Assembly (NCBI RefSeq): GCF_963665245.1
Contig: NZ_OY762267.1
Span: 682,001-746,000, forward strand
DNA: 64,000 bases
Direction: 5' to 3'
Origin: an uncultured Paludibaculum sp.
GTDB lineage: Bacteria > Acidobacteriota > Terriglobia > Bryobacterales > Bryobacteraceae
Shown here: positions 1-10,026 of the stretch, in pieces
Layout of the letters: every line of letters begins with the position of its first letter
Position numbering within the stretch: the stretch's first letter is position 1
Program-made: the position numbers and the translations under genes
Notes under the pieces: generated by a model
Seen by the model: only the letters and a program-made list of their open reading frames with translations
Database searches by the model: none
What the model was told of the DNA's origin: nothing

Positions 1-1
1 G

Positions 2-1336
2 GCCGGCGTGCCGTTCAAGACCGGACGCGAGAGCCGCGCCGAGTACAACGAACCGCACGCCGGGCGGATCTACATGAAGTTCCGCGAGAACACTCCGCTG
101 CCTGGTTCGACAGGCGAGGCCGACCAGGCTACCCAGGCCTACTGCTTCCGGATGCACGTGACCAACGTGCCGGAGAAGCGGATCCCCATCGAGAAGCCAG
201 CCACTTACAATCGCGAGGAATATGCGCTAACCCTGGAAGACATCCGGGCCGGCCGCATCACAAAATTCCGCGAGGTGATCCAGGTCTACGCCATGCCGAA
301 TGGCCGGTTCGAACTCAATAGCGATCACGTCCATCCCGACACCGGCATCCCGCGCGAGTCGCTCGATCTCGCCGAAGAGTGCTGGCCCTGGCCCACGGCG
401 ACTCCGGCGCAGCGGCAGAAGATCTACCAGCGCTATCTGGACCACAACGTCGGCCTGATCTGGCTGCTGCAGAACGATCCGGAGGTCCCCGAATCGCTGC
501 GCAAGGACGCGAGCCAGTACGGTTGGCACCGCGATGAATGAGTGAACAATCGGAACATGCCGCGGCAGGTGTATGTGCGCCAGGGTCGGCGGATTCTAGG
601 CGACTACGTCCTCACCGAGAACGACGCAAACCTGGATCCGGAGTTGAAGCGTACCCGCGTGCAGCCCACGTCCATCGGCGTGCTCGAGTGGGCCTTCGAC
701 CCCCACGGCCATCATCGCTACGATCCGGCGCATCCCGGCGTGCGTGAGGGCTACTTCTTCGTAGACCACGAGCCGTTCCAGGTGCCCTATGGAGTAGTGG
801 TGCCGCGCAAGATCGATGGCCTGCTGGTGCCCGTGGCGTGCTCGTGCAGTCATGTCGCCTACAACGCCCTGCGCATGGAGCCGGTCTTTATCGTGCTGGG
901 CGAAGCGTGCGGCGTGGCGGCGCACCTGGCGATTCAACACAAGGTTCCGCTGCGGCGCATTCCGGCCAACCAACTGCAGGCCATCCTGGCGGAGCGTAGG
1001 GGCGTTCTCACGTTCTATGAGGATCTGCCCTTCACCGATCCCGACTTCGCCGCCTTCCAATGGCTGGGCGCCCGCGGCCTGAATCCGGGCTACCGCGCCG
1101 AGAAGACGCACGGCCTCACGCGCGGCGAGGGCGCAGCACGCCTGGCCAGGATTCTCCGCCACGAGGGGAAGAAGCCGTCCGCGCCGGTGCAGGACGCGGA
1201 ACTGCCGCTGACCGGCGAGGTCCTGGCCGGCTGGTTGAAGGCGGCGGGTTACGCGGCGTCCAGCGCGCAGCCAGGCCCGCTGGATCTGGCCGGATTCGCC
1301 CGGACGGTGTACGCGGCCCTGCGCCCAAAGGTTTAG
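2..1336 (+). pseudogene. FAD-dependent oxidoreductase, 5'-truncated by the window and interrupted by an in-frame TGA
   Basis: The reading frame enters from the left edge and aligns along its length with the two intact FAD oxidoreductases at 6206-7864 and 7883-9958. The shared segments include AGVPFKTGRE near the edge, the RMHVTNVPEKRIPIEKP block, MPRQVYVRQGRR and the C-terminal VACSCSHVAYNALRMEP block. The FAD-binding N-terminus lies outside the window. A TGA at 539-541 interrupts the frame exactly where both paralogs have Phe (DEF...NGGWP versus DE-stop...NRNMP). The frame then continues unshifted for 264 more codons with good homology, so this is a nonsense change and not a frameshift. A GTG at 542 could restart translation but would give only the C-terminal half. 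It is most likely a recent pseudogene; a sequence error or readthrough is also possible. The C-terminal 80 residues look like an added domain I do not recognise. Confidence 0.75.
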
Positions 1337-1339
1337 CCG

Positions 1340-2635
1340 CTAATTGCCCGGCAGGTAGCGGTGCGTCACGTAGCTGGAGGTCCGCACCCGGTTGTTCTTG
1401 CCTTCCACCCGGATCAGCACCTGGAAATACGGGCTCTTCTTGCCGCGCGGGCCATTGGGCGGGTCGGCGTCGATGCGGCGCTGCAGATCGGTCAGGCGCT
1501 CAGGATCAATGGCATAGTTCGCGGCGCCCTGGGTGGACCATGTTTCGATACCTGACAGGTAGAGCATGCGCGTGTTGGGCTGCCTGCCCGGCCATAGACT
1601 CATCACGGCGTAGCTGGTGCTGACGCCGACCCCACCGCTGGGCCGGTAGACGGGCAGTTCCCCGGGCAAGGGGCTCGACACGAGGAAGCCGCTGCCCGGT
1701 CCGCCATTGCCGGGATCGAAGGGGAAGAGGTCCGGGCGCTGCATCTGCTGAAGCAGCGTCTGGAATCGGGCCGACGAGACCACCACCAGGTTTTTGCCTT
1801 CAATGTCGGACGGGCCCAGATAGTTCGAGTTGGCGACGCTCGCAGTCACTCCTCGGTGCTGCAGCCAGTCGGCCACGTAGTGAGTGCCAATGGCATCGCC
1901 GATCCCCGTGTAGACGTCCTCCTGCGGGCGGAATGTCCCTCCCAACAGATCGCCCAGGTGTTTGATGCGGTCGCTGTCCTCGGACACGGCGTTCACGCTG
2001 GTATCGCGGACGAAGAAACCATTGGCGCCCGCGAAGAAGAGGGGCACGCCAAAACTTACGACGGTTTCGGCTTTGGAATTGATAACGACGCCCCACACGG
2101 CCGGCGACTCGAGCCGGCGCGGCCAACGGTCCCGGGTCACCCAGAGGGCCACCAGCGTGGTGAGTAACGTTCCCAAGGCCAATCCGGAAACAAGGGCCGG
2201 CCAGTAACGTCCCCGGGCAACTGGCTGATCCAGCAAGGGTTCGCCGAGCGGTAACGCAATATGCGGCTGCGGGTCGTCCTTCGAGACATCGACAAATCGC
2301 ACCACGTAGCCGCCGCGCGGCAATTCAATATGGAGCGTCGAGCCGCTGCCTTCGTGCTCATAGTAGTCGGCCAGACGCTTGCGCAGGAGACTGGCCTGGA
2401 CACGGACGATGGCGTCGTTTCGGGGGTCGTAGTCGGGCGGCCGATTGAAGACTTGCAGGCCCAGAATGTACTCTTTGAGGCCATCTTCGCGCCCCGCGAG
2501 GGTTTCGTGCACGGCGTGAGTGAGCAGAGCGCACAGTTGCTTCGACTCCCGCAGGAATCGGCTCTGGAGAATCCGGTCGAGTTCCGCGAGGGCTACCGAG
2601 TGCCATGCAGGGGCTTCGGAAGTGCTTGACATCAT
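1340..2635 (-). CDS. Membrane-anchored wHTH-like regulatory protein (copy 1)
   Basis: This is a 431-aa protein. Residues about 15-115 carry a pattern also seen in the protein at 23420-24712: LDRIL, GLKEYILG, VF-RP-DY, IVRV...LR..L..YYE, then I-LP-GGYVVRF. That block is known as the N-terminal winged-helix-like domain of many acidobacterial and alphaproteobacterial regulators and TPR proteins. One hydrophobic segment follows (residues about 147-170, YWPALVSGLALG...), then a roughly 260-aa presumably periplasmic part of unknown fold. The gene is divergent from the Oar-like receptor at 2719, 83 bases apart, and converges with the broken oxidoreductase with 3 bases between stops. I infer a one-component, membrane-bound sensor controlling the neighbouring receptor genes. 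The start is one of two adjacent ATGs and no clear Shine-Dalgarno sequence is visible. The DNA-binding role is inferred, not shown. Confidence 0.65.
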   Translation of the reverse strand: MMSSTSEAPAWHSVALAELDRILQSRFLRESKQLCALLTHAVHETLAGREDGLKEYILGLQVFNRPPDYDPRNDAIVRVQASLLRKRLADYYEHEGSGSTLHIELPRGGYVVRFVDVSKDDPQPHIALPLGEPLLDQPVARGRYWPALVSGLALGTLLTTLVALWVTRDRWPRRLESPAVWGVVINSKAETVVSFGVPLFFAGANGFFVRDTSVNAVSEDSDRIKHLGDLLGGTFRPQEDVYTGIGDAIGTHYVADWLQHRGVTASVANSNYLGPSDIEGKNLVVVSSARFQTLLQQMQRPDLFPFDPGNGGPGSGFLVSSPLPGELPVYRPSGGVGVSTSYAVMSLWPGRQPNTRMLYLSGIETWSTQGAANYAIDPERLTDLQRRIDADPPNGPRGKKSPYFQVLIRVEGKNNRVRTSSYVTHRYLPGN

Positions 2636-2718
2636 TGGCCCATAACCGTTAATTGACCTGAAATTAGCCTAAGTGGAACAGCACGTCCGCGTAGACTTGG
2701 CCCCGAGGAGCTGAATCT

Positions 2719-5700
2719 ATGTTTCGATCAACCCACCTGGCTCTGGCTACCATCTTACTCTCCACGTCGCTGTATGCCCAGACTGCTCTGGGTACCATTA
2801 CCGGCACCATCACCGATCCCCAAGGATCCGGAGTACCGAACGTAACGGTGACGGCGACGGCACTAGCCACGAACCTGACATTTACAGGCACCAGTTCATC
2901 CGATGGCACTTATTCCATTGGCCAGCTACCCGTTGGCCGCTTTGAAGTGACCGCCACGGCGAGCGGTTTCAAAACCTATAAACAAACCAACATCACCATT
3001 GAGGTTTCGCAACGTTTGCGTGTCGACATCGCGCTGGAAGTAGGCGCGCTTACAGAAAGCGTCAACATCACGGCCGAGATTCCGCGTGTCCAGACCGAGG
3101 ACTCGAGCCTCGGCGCGACGGTGGAGCGCAAACGAATTGAGGAGCTGCCGCTGAACGGCCGCCACGTCTTCAACCTTGTAAAGATCGTGGCGGGCGTGCA
3201 GCCGAGCAGCCGTTCGACCGACGGCTTCGCCGAGGTGAACAACCAAACCTTCTCGCAGATCCGCATCAACGGTGGCCCTGCCTATGGCAACCAGTTTCTT
3301 CTAGACGGCAGCGTCAACTCGGCGCCGGTCCATAACGAGATCGCCGTCGTCCCGATGTCCGACTCCGTGGAAGAGTTCCGTGTCGAGACCAACGCCCTGA
3401 AGGCCGAATATGGCCAGACCTCGGGCGGCGTCATCAACGTCGTCACGAAGATGGGTGGCAACGAGTTCCACGGCTCGGCCTACGAGTTCCTGCGCAACGA
3501 CGCCTTTGACGCGCGCAACGCATTCTCCACCCAGCCCGATCCGCGCACCGGCCGCATCAAGCAGGTGCTGCGCTACAACCAGTACGGTGGCACGGTGGGC
3601 GGTCCGGTGTGGATCCCCAAGGTCTACGACGGCCACAACCGCACGTTCTTCTTCGCCGGCTATGAGCAGTGGAAATGGCGGTCGACCGGAGCACCCAGGC
3701 TCGGCACCGTGGCCAAACCGGAATGGCGCGACGGCGACTTCTCGAATCTGCGCAATGGTTCCGGCGCGCTGATTGCCCTTTTCGATCCCGCCACGACGCG
3801 CGCGAATCCAAACGGCTCAGGCTATGTGCGCGATCCGTTGCCCGGCAACATCGTGCCCGCCAACCGCATCGATCCGTTGTCCAAGCGCGTGTTGGCCTAC
3901 ATGCCGGCGGCGAACGCCACTGCGACCGATCCCTACACCGCCGCCAACAACTACATCGCACTGATCCCGTCCAGCTCCGACCAGGGCGTCACAACGGCTC
4001 GCGTCGACCATCGCATGTCGGATAAGGACATGTTGTTCTTCCGTTATTCGGGCACGCGCAACACGCTACGCAACCGCGGCTATGGTCTCGAAGAGGCCGA
4101 CTCGGTGGCGCGCGACGACCAGCGCGACAACCACAACGCCATCTTCAGCTACACGCGCGTCGTCACTCCTTCCATCGTGAACGACTTCCGCCTGGCCGGT
4201 TCCCGCCAGTGGCTGCCGTTCAAGCACCCCAGCTTCGACCAGGGCTGGCCCGCCAAGCTCGGCTACCCCTCGCAGATCCCGCAGGATCAATTCCCGCCTG
4301 TCCAGATCTCCGGACTGATGACCATCGGCCAGCCCAGCTTCTCAGCCGGCCTGCGCGCCCAGCAGTACGTGCAGATCGTCGACAGCGTCACCATCGTGCG
4401 CGGCAAGCACAACTTCAAGGCCGGCTTCGACCTGCGCTGGTCGCGGCTGAGCTTCATCAACCGTTCCAACCCTTCCGGCCGTTTCGACTTCAGCGCCTCG
4501 CTCACCGGCAATCCGCTGGTGCCCGCCAATACTGGTTTCGGTCTCGCTTCCTACCTCCTGGGTGAAGTCGGCGGCGGCCAGATCGGCTATCGCCCCTTCT
4601 TCCAATACCGTTCGCTGCCCCTCGGAGTCTACTTCCAGGACGATTGGAAGATCACCCGCCGCCTCACGCTGAACCTCGGTCTGCGCTACGACGTCAGCGG
4701 CGGACCGACGGAACTGCACGATCGCCATTCGAGCTTCGATCCGTTCGTCACGAACTCCCAGACCAACATGCCGGGCATCATGACCTACAGCGGCGTGAAT
4801 GGTGTCCCCTCCAGCTATGTGGATCTGGACAAGAACAACTACGGCCCACGTGTTGGTTTCGCGTGGGACCCGAAGGGTGATGGCAAGACCGCGATTCGCG
4901 GCGGCTACGGCATCATCTACACCATCTCCGAAATCGGACATACCCAGGGCGACAACTCGAACGCTCTCGGCTTCTCCGTCGATACGCCGTTCACCAGTTC
5001 GGGCAGCGTCCCGGTGAAGGCGTTCCAGTTCAGCCAAGGTCCTTCGACCATCCTGCAGCCGGCCGGCGCTAACGGCGGCCCCTCGGCCTACCGCGGCTTC
5101 AACGTGCAGTATCAGGACCGCCACGGCCTCACGCCTTACGTACAACAGTGGAACTTCACCATCCAGCGCTCGCTGTGGGGTGGCTGGACCACCAGTGCCG
5201 TATATGCCGGCAGCCGCGGCGTGAAGTTGTTCGGCGGCAACTACAATCTGAATCAGCTCGACCCGAAGTACTTCTCGATGGGCCTCGATCTGCAGACCAC
5301 GGTGGCAAACCCGTTCTACGGACAGATCGCCTCGGGCGCTCGGTCGGGCGCCACGGTGCAGAAGCAGGTACTGTTGCTCGCATTCCCCGACTACCAGTCG
5401 GTGACGACGTTCGCAGCGAACAACGCCAGCTCCACCTATCACTCCCTGCAGGTGCTCGTCGAGAAGCGTTTCTCGTCCGGCATCTCCGCCCTGGCCAGCT
5501 ACACCAAGAGCAAGCTGATGTCCGACACGATCAGCGTCGGCGGCGGCGGCAACGGCACATCGGCGGCCGACTTCCGCATCGGCGCCTACAACCGGCGGCT
5601 CGATCGCGCCATCGACCAGGATGACGTCTCCCAGCGCCTGGTCACCAGCGGTGTCGTGGAACTGCCTTTCGGACGCGGCAAGAAGTTCGGCGGCGGTATG

Positions 5701-6183
5701 AATCGCGTGCTGGATGCGGCCGTTGGCGGCTGGCAGTTGAACGGCATCGCGACCATGCAGACCGGCACCCCGCTGGTCGTGCGCGGCAGCAACAACTTCA
5801 CCGGCATCAACTATCCGGACCTGGTGGCGGATCCCTCGCTACCCAGCGGCACGCCATCGGCCAACAAGTGGTTCAACACCGACGCGTTCCGCAACCCGGC
5901 CAACTTCGTCATCGGCAATGCGCCCCGTACCCTGCCCAGCACCCGGAACCCCGGCATGCTCGACGTGAGCTTCTCCATCTTCAAGACCTACCAGTTCATG
6001 GAGCGCTACCGTCTCGAGACACGCTGGGAGATGTTCAACGCGCTCAACACCGTGAATCTCAATGGGCCCGACGTGAGTTTCTCGCCCAACTCGGCGGGCG
6101 TCAACACGAATGCCAACTTCGGCCGCATCTTCAGTTCGCTGGAAGCGCGCCGCATGCAGCTTGGCATGCGTCTGACGTTCTAG
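2719..6183 (+). CDS. Oar-like TonB-dependent outer-membrane receptor with carboxypeptidase-regulatory-like domain
   Basis: This 1154-aa protein starts with a signal peptide (hydrophobic LALATILLSTSLYAQ). Residues about 25-110 form a carboxypeptidase-regulatory-like (CarboxypepD_reg) beta-sandwich, recognisable from GTITGTITDPQGSGVPNVTV. A TonB plug-like segment follows, with the typical IEELPLNGRHVFNLVKIVAG and EYGQTSGGVINVVTK blocks, and then a long beta-barrel. The barrel ends in an aromatic terminus (MQLGMRLTF), as outer-membrane barrels do. The family imports bulky substrates, probably glycans or peptides, across the outer membrane with TonB energy; the ligand cannot be read from sequence. 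GAGGAG at 2705-2710 lies 8 bases before the ATG. The next gene starts 22 bases after the stop, so the receptor and the two FAD oxidoreductases probably form one transcript. Confidence 0.9.
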   Translation: MFRSTHLALATILLSTSLYAQTALGTITGTITDPQGSGVPNVTVTATALATNLTFTGTSSSDGTYSIGQLPVGRFEVTATASGFKTYKQTNITIEVSQRLRVDIALEVGALTESVNITAEIPRVQTEDSSLGATVERKRIEELPLNGRHVFNLVKIVAGVQPSSRSTDGFAEVNNQTFSQIRINGGPAYGNQFLLDGSVNSAPVHNEIAVVPMSDSVEEFRVETNALKAEYGQTSGGVINVVTKMGGNEFHGSAYEFLRNDAFDARNAFSTQPDPRTGRIKQVLRYNQYGGTVGGPVWIPKVYDGHNRTFFFAGYEQWKWRSTGAPRLGTVAKPEWRDGDFSNLRNGSGALIALFDPATTRANPNGSGYVRDPLPGNIVPANRIDPLSKRVLAYMPAANATATDPYTAANNYIALIPSSSDQGVTTARVDHRMSDKDMLFFRYSGTRNTLRNRGYGLEEADSVARDDQRDNHNAIFSYTRVVTPSIVNDFRLAGSRQWLPFKHPSFDQGWPAKLGYPSQIPQDQFPPVQISGLMTIGQPSFSAGLRAQQYVQIVDSVTIVRGKHNFKAGFDLRWSRLSFINRSNPSGRFDFSASLTGNPLVPANTGFGLASYLLGEVGGGQIGYRPFFQYRSLPLGVYFQDDWKITRRLTLNLGLRYDVSGGPTELHDRHSSFDPFVTNSQTNMPGIMTYSGVNGVPSSYVDLDKNNYGPRVGFAWDPKGDGKTAIRGGYGIIYTISEIGHTQGDNSNALGFSVDTPFTSSGSVPVKAFQFSQGPSTILQPAGANGGPSAYRGFNVQYQDRHGLTPYVQQWNFTIQRSLWGGWTTSAVYAGSRGVKLFGGNYNLNQLDPKYFSMGLDLQTTVANPFYGQIASGARSGATVQKQVLLLAFPDYQSVTTFAANNASSTYHSLQVLVEKRFSSGISALASYTKSKLMSDTISVGGGGNGTSAADFRIGAYNRRLDRAIDQDDVSQRLVTSGVVELPFGRGKKFGGGMNRVLDAAVGGWQLNGIATMQTGTPLVVRGSNNFTGINYPDLVADPSLPSGTPSANKWFNTDAFRNPANFVIGNAPRTLPSTRNPGMLDVSFSIFKTYQFMERYRLETRWEMFNALNTVNLNGPDVSFSPNSAGVNTNANFGRIFSSLEARRMQLGMRLTF

Positions 6184-6205
6184 TCTCTTGAACAAGGGTC
6201 CAATT

Positions 6206-7864
6206 ATGAGAATGTTCCTTGTTCTCCTCCTGGCAGCGGCTTCGGCCGCTGCCCAGCAGAACTATGACCTCGTTGTCTACGGCGGCACCGCCGCCGGATT
6301 TGCCACGGCCGTCTCCGGCGCCCGCCAGGGCCTGAAGACGGCCCTCCTCGAACCCAGAAACCACATCGGCGGCATGATCAGCGGAGGCCTGTCCGGTACC
6401 GATGTCGGCCGCCGCGAAGTGATCGGCGGACTCTCGCTCGAGTTCTACTACCGCGCGGGCCAACGCTACCAGATGGACCGGCACCTGCAGGAACTCTCGT
6501 GGATGCCAGAGCCCGGCGTGGCCGAGTCCCTAATGCGCGACATGCTCAAGGAAGCCGGCGTCACGCTGCTGGAACACCACCGCCTGCGCGAGAAGGACGG
6601 CGTGAAGCGCGAAGGCGCACGCGTGTCCGAAATCGTCATGGAGAACGGCGCACGCTTCCAGGCCAAGGTCTTCGCAGACGCCACCTACGAAGGCGACCTC
6701 ATGGCGCAGTCCAAGGTCACCTACACTTACGGCCGCGAAGGCATCAGCCAGTATGGCGAGTCGCTGGCCGGCGTGCGCGCGGTCACCGAAAGCCACCAGT
6801 TCGCGGTCGACATTCCGGCGCGCGACGAGCAGGGCAAGCTGCTACCCGAAGTCTCAGCCGAGCCTCGCGGAGAGCCGGGCACCGCCGACAAGCGGATCCA
6901 GGCTTACAATTTCCGCGTCATCGCCACCAACGTGCCGGAGAACCGGCTGCCTTGGCCCAAACCCGATGGCTATGACCCGAAGCGGTATGAGCTGCTGGCG
7001 CGCTACCTGACGGCTATGACGAAGTACATGGGCCGCCCCCTGAACTTCAACGAAGTCGGCCTGTTCCGCATCATCCCCAACGGCAAGCTGGACCTCAACA
7101 ATCGCGGCGGCTTCTCCACCGATTACATCGGCAAGAACTACGGCTACCCCGAAGGCACTTACGCCGAGCGCGCGAAGATCTGGAAGGAGCACGAGGACTA
7201 CCAGAAGGGTTTCTATTACTTCCTGGCCAACGATCCGCGTGTCCCGAAGGAGTTGCGGGATGAAGTCCTGAGCTACGGCCTGCCGAAGGACGAGTTTCAG
7301 GACACCGGCCACTGGCCGAACCAGCTCTATGTCCGCGAAGCGCGCCGCATGGTCGGCGAGTTCGTCTCCACCCAGAAGGATCTCCAGACCGAGCGCACTA
7401 AGCCGGACGCCATCGGCATGGGCAGCTACAACTCCGATTCGCACAACCTGCAACGGTTCGTGAACGCCAAGGGTTTTGTCGAGAATGAAGGCGACGTGCA
7501 GGTGCCCGTGCAGCCCTACCAGATCCCCTACCGGGTGCTGGTGCCGAAGAAGTCCGAAGTGACAAACCTGCTGGTCCCGGTGTGCTTCTCGGCCAGCCAC
7601 ATCGCGTACTCCAGCATGCGCATGGAGCCGCAATACATGATCCTCGGCCACGCGGCGGGCATTGCCGCGGCGCTGTCCATCCGCGGCGGATCCACGCTGC
7701 AGGACATCAACGTGCCCGAGTTGCAGAAGAAGCTGAAGGACGAAGGTGCTGTGTTTGAAGCGGGAATCGAGTTCCAGAATCAAGGCTTGGCCGCGATTCG
7801 GAAACGCTACGCCCCAGCCCCGAGAAAAGGGCCCGTGCCGTGGGACCGCCGGACGGCGAAGTAG
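6206..7864 (+). CDS. Exported FAD-dependent oxidoreductase
   Basis: The protein has about 552 residues. I chose the ATG at 6206 because AAGGG at 6194-6198 is correctly spaced and because translation then begins with a signal peptide (MRMFLVLLLAAASAAAQQ). Directly after it comes the FAD-binding Rossmann motif, NYDLVVYGGTAAGFATAVSG, followed by LLEPRNHIGGMISGGLSGTD. This architecture is the FAD_oxidored family common in Acidobacteriota and Planctomycetes, whose members sit beside glycan-utilisation genes. The substrate is unknown. The gene follows the receptor and precedes a second paralog by 18 bases. It lacks the C-terminal domain that the second paralog carries. Confidence 0.85.
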   Translation: MRMFLVLLLAAASAAAQQNYDLVVYGGTAAGFATAVSGARQGLKTALLEPRNHIGGMISGGLSGTDVGRREVIGGLSLEFYYRAGQRYQMDRHLQELSWMPEPGVAESLMRDMLKEAGVTLLEHHRLREKDGVKREGARVSEIVMENGARFQAKVFADATYEGDLMAQSKVTYTYGREGISQYGESLAGVRAVTESHQFAVDIPARDEQGKLLPEVSAEPRGEPGTADKRIQAYNFRVIATNVPENRLPWPKPDGYDPKRYELLARYLTAMTKYMGRPLNFNEVGLFRIIPNGKLDLNNRGGFSTDYIGKNYGYPEGTYAERAKIWKEHEDYQKGFYYFLANDPRVPKELRDEVLSYGLPKDEFQDTGHWPNQLYVREARRMVGEFVSTQKDLQTERTKPDAIGMGSYNSDSHNLQRFVNAKGFVENEGDVQVPVQPYQIPYRVLVPKKSEVTNLLVPVCFSASHIAYSSMRMEPQYMILGHAAGIAAALSIRGGSTLQDINVPELQKKLKDEGAVFEAGIEFQNQGLAAIRKRYAPAPRKGPVPWDRRTAK

Positions 7865-7882
7865 TACCTCAAGGAAGAACCT

Positions 7883-9958
7883 ATGAAGAAATCGCTACTC
7901 CACCGCGGGTTCGCGGCGTTGCTGGCCCTTACTGCCATCTCCTGCAACGGCACTGGCCCTGAAACCGACATCCTCATCTATGGCGCCACATCTGGCGGGC
8001 TGGCAGCAGCCATTCAGGCCCGGCGCATGGGCAAGACCGTAGTCGTCCTCGATCCCGGCACGCACATCGGCGGCCTCACCACCGGCGGCCTGAGCTGGAC
8101 CGACATCGGCAACAAGATCGTCGTGGGCGGCATCGCCCGCGAATTCTACCAGCGCATCAAGAAGAAGTACGAGGATCCGAAGCTGTGGACGTCCGAGACG
8201 CGCGACGAATACTTCGACCGCCGCAAAGGCCAGAACGCCAAGAACGAAGATGCCATGTGGACCTTCGAGCCCAAGGTGGCCAGCGCCCTCTACTCCGAGA
8301 TGCTGGCCGAGGCCGGCATCAAGGTGATCACGAAGGCGCGCCTCGACCTCAGCCCCGGCAAAGGCGTAGTCAAGGAGAACGGGCGCATCAAGGCGATCGT
8401 GTTGGAAAACGGCACGCGCTATGAAGCGAAGATGTTCATCGATGCCACCTACGAAGGCGACCTCATGGCCATGGCCGGAGTCTCCTACGCGATCGGCCGC
8501 GAGAACAACTCCGACTACAAGGAGACCTGGAACGGCTCGCAGCCCAATCACTTCCACTACCACCAGTTCCCCGAGGGCGCGAACGTCGATCCCTACGTCG
8601 TCAAGGGCAAGCCCGAGAGCGGCCTCCTGCCCATCATCGACCCCACCGGACCCGGCGAAGAGGGCAAGGGCGACAAACGCATTCAGGCCTACTGCTACCG
8701 CATGTGCCTGACCAACGATCCGAAGAATCGCCTACCGATCGAGAAGCCCGCGGGCTACGACGAGAAGGATCACGAACTGCTCCTCCGCTTCGCCGAGACG
8801 GGCAAGTATCACGATCCGTCCAGCAAATACGACCCCATCCCGAACATGAAGACCGACACCAACAACCACGGCGCGGTCTCCACCGACTACATGGGCGCGA
8901 ACTGGAACTACCCCGAGGCCGGCTACGCCGAGCGCGAGAAGATCAACAAGCGGCACGAGGTCTATCAGAAGGGCTACATGTGGACCCTCCAGAACAGCCC
9001 GCGCGTGCCCGCAAAGCTCCGTGAGTATTACAAGCAGTGGGGCCTGCCGAAGGATGAGTTCACCGAAAACGGCGGCTGGCCGACTCAGCTCTACATCCGC
9101 GAAGCACGGCGCATGATCGGCGCGCTGGTCATGACCGAGCACCACGTAATGGCGCGCGAGATCGTGGAAGACTCCGTCGGCATGGGTGCCTACGGCATGG
9201 ACTCCCACAACGTCCAGCGCTACATCACCAAGGCCGGCTTCGTCCGCAACGAAGGCAACGTGCAGGTCGGCGGCTTCCCGCCATACCCTGTCGGCTATCG
9301 CGCCATCACGCCCAAGAAGGACCAGGCTTCGAACCTGCTGGTGCCCGTGGCCCTGTCGGCGACCCACATCGCCTACGGCTCCATCCGCATGGAACCCGTC
9401 TTCATGGTGCTCGGTCAATCGGCTGCCACAGCCGCCGCACTAGCCATCGACGCCAATCAGGCGGTGCAGGACGTGCCTTACCCGAAACTGCGGGAACGCC
9501 TGCTGGCCGACAAGCAGGTTCTGGAGGCTCCGGCCGCCCTCAGCAAGGGCGACATCGATCCCCGGCAGCTCGAAGGTACGGTGATCGACAGCCAGTTCGC
9601 TCAGGTCACTCCGGCCTGGAAGGGCAGCCGTGCGCACAAGCCCACGCTCGGTCCTTCTTACTTCGACGACATGGATGCGCGCGACGGCAAGGCCCGGGCG
9701 CAGTTCACGGTGAAGATGGAGAAGCCCGGGCGCTACCGCGTCAAGCTGCTCTTCCCGCCGTTCGCCAAGCAGGCCTCCAACGTGCCGGTGGAGATCAGCG
9801 GCGGAGGCAAGAGCTACCAGGCCACAGTGAACCAGCGGCAACCGGCCGACTGGATCGGCACCTACGATCTGCCGGCCGAGTTCACGGTGACGGTGACCAA
9901 CCAGGGCACCAACGGAGCCGTGGCGGTGGACGGTCTCCAGATCGCTCCAGCCAAGTAA
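7883..9958 (+). CDS. FAD-dependent oxidoreductase lipoprotein with C-terminal golvesin/xanthan-lyase-like domain
   Basis: This 691-aa protein begins with a lipoprotein-like leader (LLALTAISC), so it is probably anchored in a membrane. The FAD-binding motif DILIYGATSGGLAAAIQARR and the HIGGLTTGGLSWTD block follow. Residues about 35-540 match the catalytic fold of its neighbour. Residues about 555-690 form an extra beta-rich module with GRYRVKLLFPPFAKQASNV, DWIGTYDLPAEFTV and GAVAVDGLQIAP. It resembles the domain found at the end of golvesins and xanthan lyases and may bind carbohydrate. AAGGA at 7871-7875 gives a good ribosome binding site. It is the last gene of the receptor transcript; a strong hairpin follows 18 bases after the stop. 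Confidence 0.82.
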   Translation: MKKSLLHRGFAALLALTAISCNGTGPETDILIYGATSGGLAAAIQARRMGKTVVVLDPGTHIGGLTTGGLSWTDIGNKIVVGGIAREFYQRIKKKYEDPKLWTSETRDEYFDRRKGQNAKNEDAMWTFEPKVASALYSEMLAEAGIKVITKARLDLSPGKGVVKENGRIKAIVLENGTRYEAKMFIDATYEGDLMAMAGVSYAIGRENNSDYKETWNGSQPNHFHYHQFPEGANVDPYVVKGKPESGLLPIIDPTGPGEEGKGDKRIQAYCYRMCLTNDPKNRLPIEKPAGYDEKDHELLLRFAETGKYHDPSSKYDPIPNMKTDTNNHGAVSTDYMGANWNYPEAGYAEREKINKRHEVYQKGYMWTLQNSPRVPAKLREYYKQWGLPKDEFTENGGWPTQLYIREARRMIGALVMTEHHVMAREIVEDSVGMGAYGMDSHNVQRYITKAGFVRNEGNVQVGGFPPYPVGYRAITPKKDQASNLLVPVALSATHIAYGSIRMEPVFMVLGQSAATAAALAIDANQAVQDVPYPKLRERLLADKQVLEAPAALSKGDIDPRQLEGTVIDSQFAQVTPAWKGSRAHKPTLGPSYFDDMDARDGKARAQFTVKMEKPGRYRVKLLFPPFAKQASNVPVEISGGGKSYQATVNQRQPADWIGTYDLPAEFTVTVTNQGTNGAVAVDGLQIAPAK

Positions 9959-9976
9959 TCGGTCCGCATCAAAACG

Positions 9977-10010
9977 AAATGCCCCAGGGAGCGATCCCCG
10001 GGGCATTTCT
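9977..10010. terminator. Bidirectional rho-independent-type terminator
   Basis: Arms AAATGCCCC (9977-9985) and GGGGCATTT (10000-10008) are a perfect 9-bp inverted repeat. Inside, GGGA/TCCC pairs and closes a GCGA tetraloop. The A-rich left flank and T-rich right flank allow it to serve both the oxidoreductase gene ending at 9958 and the convergent permease gene ending at 10027. Confidence 0.8.
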
Positions 10011-10026
10011 TGTCTGTGGACGCTCC

